DNA from: Methanosarcinales archaeon | GTDB lineage: Archaea; Halobacteriota; Methanosarcinia; Methanosarcinales; EX4572-44 | Assembly (NCBI GenBank): GCA_004212095.1 | Contig: RXIJ01000064.1 | Span: 1-10,086 of the forward strand | Direction: 5' to 3' | Length of the DNA: 10,086 bases | Part shown: positions 6,633 through 10,086 of the stretch, in pieces | Layout: each line of letters starts with the position of its first letter | Position numbering within the stretch: position 1 is the stretch's first letter | Program-made: the position numbers and the translations under genes | Notes under the pieces: model-generated | Databases searched by the model: none | The model's input: only the letters and a program-made list of their open reading frames with translations | What the model was told of the DNA's origin: nothing

Positions 6633-7739
6633 ATGGATTCAATCATAAAAAATGCAATGCTTAGGGTAAACAGTGGCACTAAGGGGACTCGTGAACAGTT
6701 AGATACTCAAACAGAAGAAAACGAGAGTTTAAAAAAAATACTCGAAGAACTTAAAACCAATATATGTGTAGTTGGGTGCGGTGGTGCAGGCACCAATAGT
6801 ATCCAACGCATGGAAGAAGAAGGTATAGACGGGGCAGAGCTCTACGCACTCAATACTGATGCACAACATCTGCTAAGTGCTAACGTACTGCACAAATTAT
6901 TAATGGGCCGCAACCGGACACGTGGGCTTGGCGCGGGAAGCGTTCCGCAGATAGGGGAAAACGCTGCGGACGAAAGCAGGGACGATATTAAAAAAATAGT
7001 AGAGGGTTCAGATATGGTCTTCATCACCTGCGGACTCGGGGGCGGTACAGGCACAGGGTCATCACCAGTGGTGGCAGAACTTGCCAGGGATGAAGGGGCA
7101 CTTACTATAGCCATAGTGACACTACCATTTCATTCAGAAGGATTCGTTCGCAGAAACAATGCAGAAGCAGGGCTCGAACGACTGAGAGATGTGGCAGACA
7201 CTGTAATAGTAGTACCCAATGACAGACTGCTTGATATAGTGCCGCGCCTACCACTGCAGGCAGCCTTTAAAGTATCTGATGAAGTATTGATGCGTGCTGT
7301 TAAGGGAATTACCGAACTCATAACAAAACCAGGGCTCGTAAACCTTGACTTTGCAGACGTTAGAACAATCATGCAAAAAGGAGGTGTGGCGATGATTGGA
7401 CTTGGTGAATCAAATGGAGATGATAAAGCATCCGAATCCGTGCAAAGAGCGCTCCGGAGTCCGTTACTCGATATTGACATATCAGGCGCAACCGCTGCAC
7501 TTGTAAATGTAATAGGCAGCACAGATATGTCCATAGCCGAGGCAGAACACGTGATAGAAGAGGTACACGGTCGCATTGATCCCGATGCCAGACTTATCTG
7601 GGGCGCAACAATTGACCCACAACTTGAGAGTACCATACGCACCATGCTTGTAGTAACAGGAGTCAAATCACCACAGATTTATGGGAGAGGTACTATTGGA
7701 AATATCGCCTCGAAGTATGGCATTGATTTCGTAAAATAA
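6633..7739 (+). CDS. ftsZ: Cell division protein FtsZ, archaeal FtsZ1-like
   Basis: This tubulin-like GTPase polymerises into the division ring. It has 368 residues from ATG 6633, or 370 from ATG 6627. Visible marks: VVGCGGAGTN (46-55, T1 nucleotide loop), ALNTDAQ (T3 side), the tubulin signature GGGTGTG (136-142), VVPNDRLL, and the T7 synergy loop NLDFADV (237-243), whose two aspartates at 239 and 242 drive GTP hydrolysis across the subunit contact. The catalytic core therefore looks intact. The first 43 residues are a polar, Glu/Lys-rich extension usual in archaeal FtsZ. The protein ends soon after the core (YGIDFVK), with no long linker or bacterial-type tail peptide, as in other archaeal FtsZ1. 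The gene's place directly before secE also fits the FtsZ1 branch. Regulation beyond coupling to dtdA is not visible. Confidence 0.97.
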   Translation: MDSIIKNAMLRVNSGTKGTREQLDTQTEENESLKKILEELKTNICVVGCGGAGTNSIQRMEEEGIDGAELYALNTDAQHLLSANVLHKLLMGRNRTRGLGAGSVPQIGENAADESRDDIKKIVEGSDMVFITCGLGGGTGTGSSPVVAELARDEGALTIAIVTLPFHSEGFVRRNNAEAGLERLRDVADTVIVVPNDRLLDIVPRLPLQAAFKVSDEVLMRAVKGITELITKPGLVNLDFADVRTIMQKGGVAMIGLGESNGDDKASESVQRALRSPLLDIDISGATAALVNVIGSTDMSIAEAEHVIEEVHGRIDPDARLIWGATIDPQLESTIRTMLVVTGVKSPQIYGRGTIGNIASKYGIDFVK

Positions 7740-7755
7740 TAATAAAAGGTGCAAC

Positions 7756-7965
7756 ATGGCTAAAGGAATATTAAAAGACGTTGAAATTCCCACTGAAATA
7801 AGCTTCAACATACAGGACTACTGGCGTGTCTTCAAACTCACACGAAAGCCAACGCGGGAAGAATTTAAAACAATTGCAAAAGTAGCTGGTGCAGGCATAC
7901 TGCTGATAGGTTTCATAGGTTTTATATTATATTTATTAATAACGGAACTGCCACAAGCAATCTAA
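7756..7965 (+). CDS. secE: Preprotein translocase subunit SecE / Sec61-gamma
   Basis: This 69-residue membrane protein clamps the SecY channel. The family core DYWRVFKLTRKPTREEFKTI lies at residues 21-40, the amphipathic helix that lies along the membrane. One transmembrane helix follows at about 43-63 (AGAGILLIGFIGFILYLLI), giving the single-span form normal for archaea. The ATG has AGGTG four bases upstream, and the gene starts 16 bases after ftsZ, so it is in the same transcript. In many euryarchaea spt5 (nusG) comes next and often overlaps; here the following 75 bases hold only a promoter for threonine synthase. Confidence 0.95.
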   Translation: MAKGILKDVEIPTEISFNIQDYWRVFKLTRKPTREEFKTIAKVAGAGILLIGFIGFILYLLITELPQAI

Positions 7966-8013
7966 CACACCCAGGCAAATATAATATTACTCACAGTTAT
8001 TAATACCTACAGT

Positions 8014-8027
8014 AAATATTATATATA
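8014..8027 (+). promoter_or_regulatory. TATA-box promoter of threonine synthase
   Basis: AAATATTATATATA is a strong archaeal TATA-like element. Transcription 25 bases downstream would begin near 8047-8050, a few bases before the ATG at 8056. That leaves out the TTG at 8041 and suggests a near-leaderless message. It also separates this gene from the ftsZ-secE transcript. Confidence 0.55.
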
Positions 8028-8055
8028 GCAATGGTATTGATTGCAGCGATTATTT

Positions 8056-9300
8056 ATGACTCATGTTATTGGCTTGAAATGTAGAGAATGTGGTGCAGAA
8101 TACCCGGCGAATATTCAAATTAAATGTAATAAGTGTTCCGGACAACTGGATGTGCAGTATGACTGGGGCTACATAAAAGAACATATTAGCAAAGAAAAAA
8201 TTGCAGCAGGTCCAAACTCGATGTGGAGGTACGCAGACCTCCTGCCAGTTGAAACCGGGAACTACGTGGATCTTGGGGCAGGTTACAACAAACTGCACCA
8301 TGCAAAGCACCTTGGGGAAGCAGTTGGACTGAAAGAGCTATACATCATAGATGAGTCAGTTAATCCAAGCTATTCTTTCAAGGACCGGGTAACCTCGGTT
8401 GCTGTTACCAAATCAATAGAGTTTGGTGTAAAAGCGGTAGGCTGTGCAAGCACCGGAAACCTTGCTGCGTCTCTTGGTGCACATGCAGCCAAAGCAGGGC
8501 TTCCAGCATACATATTCATTCCAGCAACAATTGAACTTGGAAAAATCGTGCAAATACTCATCTATGGATCAGAGGTCATTGCTGTGGATGGAACTTATGA
8601 CGAGGCAAGTAGTCTCGCAAGTGAAGTGGCAAAATTGCATCCGGATTGGGCATTTGTTAACCTCAATCTACGTCCCTACTACACAGAAGGCTCAAAAACC
8701 CTTGCCTTTGAGACAGCAGAACAGCTTAATTGGAGTGCACCAGACCATTGTGTAGCCCCAATGGCAAGTGGAGGGCTGCTCTGTGCCATCGCTCGTGGAT
8801 ACCAGGAACTAATGAAGATTGGGCTTATTCAACAAAAAGATATACGCATCTCCGGATCACAGCCGCTTAACTGCTCACCCATATCAACAGCGGTGCAGAC
8901 AAACAGTGAGGTTTTACCAGTATACAATTATAAGACCATTGCACACAGCCTTGCCATTGGCAATCCGGCAGAAGGACATTATGCAAAACAAGTAATCCAA
9001 TCTTCTGGCGGATACGCAGCTACACCAACAGATAATGAAATCATAGAGGGAATTCATCTGTTAGCTCGCACAGAAGGCATATTTACAGAACCAGCAGGTG
9101 GAACAACGATAGCAGGATTAAAACAGCTTGTTGAAGAAGGCTACATCGAGAGAAGCGAGAAAACTGTAGTATACGTAACAGGAAACGGTCTTAAGGCACA
9201 GGATACACTCTTTAAAACACTGAAGCAGCCAGTAACGATTAAACCCATGTTATCTGAATTTGAGAAACTAACCCGCAATGAAAAAAAAGGGTGGAACTAA
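8056..9300 (+). CDS. thrC: Threonine synthase, PLP-dependent
   Basis: It converts O-phospho-L-homoserine to L-threonine and phosphate in the cytoplasm. From ATG 8056 the protein has 414 residues. It opens with a small zinc-ribbon made of CREC and CNKC (cysteines 9, 12, 24, 27), common in archaeal threonine synthases. The fold-type II PLP core follows: NPSYSFKDR, with lysine 109 as the likely Schiff-base residue; ASTGN (131-135), gripping the substrate carboxylate; and MASGGL (236-241), near the cofactor. The closing EPAGGTT and YVTGNGLK are also typical. The TTG at 8041 would add five residues in frame, but the promoter position and the normal start of the ribbon favour 8056. Cysteate synthase, a paralogue in coenzyme M synthesis, was considered, but the SFKDR form of the lysine motif fits threonine synthase. 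No attenuator or riboswitch is seen. Confidence 0.94.
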   Translation: MTHVIGLKCRECGAEYPANIQIKCNKCSGQLDVQYDWGYIKEHISKEKIAAGPNSMWRYADLLPVETGNYVDLGAGYNKLHHAKHLGEAVGLKELYIIDESVNPSYSFKDRVTSVAVTKSIEFGVKAVGCASTGNLAASLGAHAAKAGLPAYIFIPATIELGKIVQILIYGSEVIAVDGTYDEASSLASEVAKLHPDWAFVNLNLRPYYTEGSKTLAFETAEQLNWSAPDHCVAPMASGGLLCAIARGYQELMKIGLIQQKDIRISGSQPLNCSPISTAVQTNSEVLPVYNYKTIAHSLAIGNPAEGHYAKQVIQSSGGYAATPTDNEIIEGIHLLARTEGIFTEPAGGTTIAGLKQLVEEGYIERSEKTVVYVTGNGLKAQDTLFKTLKQPVTIKPMLSEFEKLTRNEKKGWN

Positions 9301-9329
9301 GGTTACATAATCTTTCAAGCCGCTAAAAT

Positions 9330-9360
9330 CGATAGCCTTCAATCAATAAAATAGCTATCG
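9330..9360 (+). terminator. Weak hairpin downstream of threonine synthase
   Basis: CGATAGC (9330-9336) pairs with GCTATCG (9354-9360) across a 17-base loop, and a T-rich stretch (TTTAATTTTT) follows at 9370-9379. It may end the threonine synthase transcript, but the large loop and the distance to the T-run make this uncertain. The rest of 9301-9513 shows nothing else I can support. Confidence 0.25.
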
Positions 9361-9513
9361 TCATACCAATTTAATTTTTAGAAGTAATGCAGGGATCGTG
9401 CGAGTGTTAAGCATCTTCTTATTGAACAAGTCATAAAATATAAAACAGTTGAATTATCCTAACTTTATTGGACTTCTGATTTTTGTCTGAAAATTAAGTT
9501 GCTGAAACAATAG

Positions 9514-9587
9514 CGGGCTGGAAGGGATTTGAACCCTTGACCCTCGGATTAAGAGTCCGATGCTCTGCCTGACTAAGCTACCAGCCC
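9514..9587 (-). tRNA. tRNA-Lys(CUU)
   Basis: Read on the minus strand, all four arms fold. The acceptor GGGCTGG pairs with CCAGCCC over seven bases; the D arm is GCTT/GAGC; the anticodon stem TCGGA/TCCGA encloses the loop CTCTTAA, giving anticodon CTT for lysine AAG codons; the T arm AAGGG/CCCTT encloses TTCAAAT. The length is 74 bases including discriminator G. There is no intron, and no CCA is encoded (CTA follows), so the CCA end must be added by enzyme. It converges with threonine synthase. Confidence 0.96.
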
Positions 9588-9616
9588 ATAAACATAACCT
9601 TACACAGCATATCACG

Positions 9617-9623
9617 ATAAATA
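9617..9623 (-). promoter_or_regulatory. TATA-like element of the tRNA-Lys gene
   Basis: TATTTAT on the minus strand is centred 33 bases before the 5' end of the mature tRNA. That gives a transcript start about 8-10 bases upstream of it, a usual arrangement for archaeal tRNA genes. Confidence 0.4.
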
Positions 9624-9772
9624 CATTGCGGATAGAACATCCTTGTTGCTGGGATAGTCATTTTTGGGATGAAGTGTCAAAACACCACTGCCACGACAAT
9701 TCAATTTTCAGGTATAATATTTTTAGACATTACATTTCACCAATTAGTTACCGGTTATAGTCAAAAACGTAA

Positions 9773-9793
9773 CTTTTATAACTAATAAGTTAT
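9773..9793 (+). promoter_or_regulatory. TATA element and small palindrome before the transposase
   Basis: CTTTTATAA (9773-9781) is a TATA-like element 25-33 bases before the transposase ATG, so the message should be nearly leaderless. It overlaps a perfect 6-base inverted repeat, ATAACT (9778-9783) and AGTTAT (9788-9793), around a 4-base spacer. This could be a binding site that limits transposase expression. Confidence 0.35.
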
Positions 9794-9805
9794 TTGTCTA
9801 TATTC

Positions 9806-10086
9806 ATGACAAGACCTGAATCAATCACCATTGTGCGACACATGAGTGTTGAAGAACTAACCAAAAGAATAAAATCGACAGAAAAGAATGTAAAAATTTT
9901 ACAAAGATTGTATCTTATCAAATTCCGTTATGAAGGGCTGAGTGTTGAGAAGGCAGCTAAAAGAGTAGAAATTTCAAAACCTGTTGCCTATATTTGGCAG
10001 AACAGATGGAATGAAGCAGGATATGACGGTTTAAAACCAAAATTTGCAGGAGGAAAACCCTCGAAGCTCTCAATTCAACAAAAAGA
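9806..10086 (+). CDS. IS630-family transposase, N-terminal part
   Basis: The first 93 residues are visible and the gene runs off the right edge. It begins MTRPESITIVRHMSVEELTK. A helix-turn-helix follows at about residues 44-72 (GLSVEKAAKRVEISKPVAYI, then WQNRWNEAGYDGL), and the linker FAGGKPSKLS leads toward the DDE catalytic domain, which lies outside. This winged-helix start and the GGKPSKL linker are typical of IS630/Tc1-type transposases and, from memory, very like copies in Methanosarcina genomes. The helix-turn-helix should bind the inverted repeats at the element's ends. Whether the catalytic part is intact cannot be judged here. Confidence 0.9.
   Translation, partial: MTRPESITIVRHMSVEELTKRIKSTEKNVKILQRLYLIKFRYEGLSVEKAAKRVEISKPVAYIWQNRWNEAGYDGLKPKFAGGKPSKLSIQQK

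Larger units (their letters stand above)
9760..10086 (+). mobile_element. Left part of an IS630-family insertion sequence, cut by the right edge
   Basis: The element is called from its transposase. IS630 elements insert at TA; a TA at 9758-9759 followed by GTCAAAAACGTAAC is a candidate left end, 46 bases before the transposase start. The matching right inverted repeat is outside the window, so the boundary is a guess. Between the tRNA-Lys gene and this point (9588-9759) I see no gene. Confidence 0.5.

Noticed and set aside
8041..8055. TTG at 8041 as the threonine synthase start
   Set aside because: The TATA box at 8014-8027 puts the transcript start near 8047-8050, after this TTG, and the zinc-ribbon region begins normally from ATG 8056.
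8056..9300. Cysteate synthase instead of threonine synthase
   Set aside because: The cofactor lysine sits in SYSFKDR, as in threonine synthases; the cysteate synthase pattern as I recall it differs here.
1..10086. CRISPR array, rRNA or integrase attachment repeat
   Set aside because: No regularly spaced direct repeats, no rRNA-like sequence and no repeat of the tRNA-Lys 3' end were seen by eye.

Overview
The window looks like a chromosomal segment of a euryarchaeon, most likely from the Methanosarcinales or an ANME-2-like lineage. Four things point there: the archaeal-type D-aminoacyl-tRNA deacylase, FtsZ and Sec61-gamma/SecE genes in a row; AT-rich TATA-type promoters 25-35 bases ahead of starts; a tRNA gene without an encoded CCA; and an IS630-type transposase that, from memory, resembles copies common in Methanosarcina. 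The lineage is an inference from family memory, not a computed placement.

Layout. (1) Positions 1-3242, minus strand: a tightly coupled three-gene operon. It encodes an unrecognised 168-residue protein, then a 653-residue coiled-coil protein with unrecognised globular and probable winged-helix ends, then a secreted DUF2341 protein that runs off the left edge. The gaps are 1 base and a 4-base ATGA overlap. (2) Positions 3243-3819: a 577-base stretch with no intact gene. It holds the operon's promoter and two stretches of protein-like sequence interrupted by in-frame stops, probably decayed small genes. (3) Positions 3820-7965, plus strand: an operon of a VAO/GlcD-type flavoprotein, D-aminoacyl-tRNA deacylase (dtdA), the division protein ftsZ and the translocon subunit secE. 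(4) Positions 8041-9300, plus strand: threonine synthase, with its own promoter. (5) Positions 9301-9805: a weak hairpin after threonine synthase and a minus-strand tRNA-Lys(CUU). (6) From about 9760 to the right edge: the left end of an IS630-family insertion sequence with a truncated transposase.

The plus-strand block is housekeeping: proofreading of charged tRNA, division ring, protein export and amino-acid synthesis. In many euryarchaea ftsZ-secE is followed by spt5 (nusG) and ribosomal protein genes. Here threonine synthase follows instead, so the usual neighbourhood is broken. The minus-strand operon is the least explained part and the best candidate for an undescribed system: one secreted surface-type protein co-translated with two cytoplasmic proteins of unknown function. 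Its base usage also differs, since GATC is about five times denser there than in the housekeeping block.
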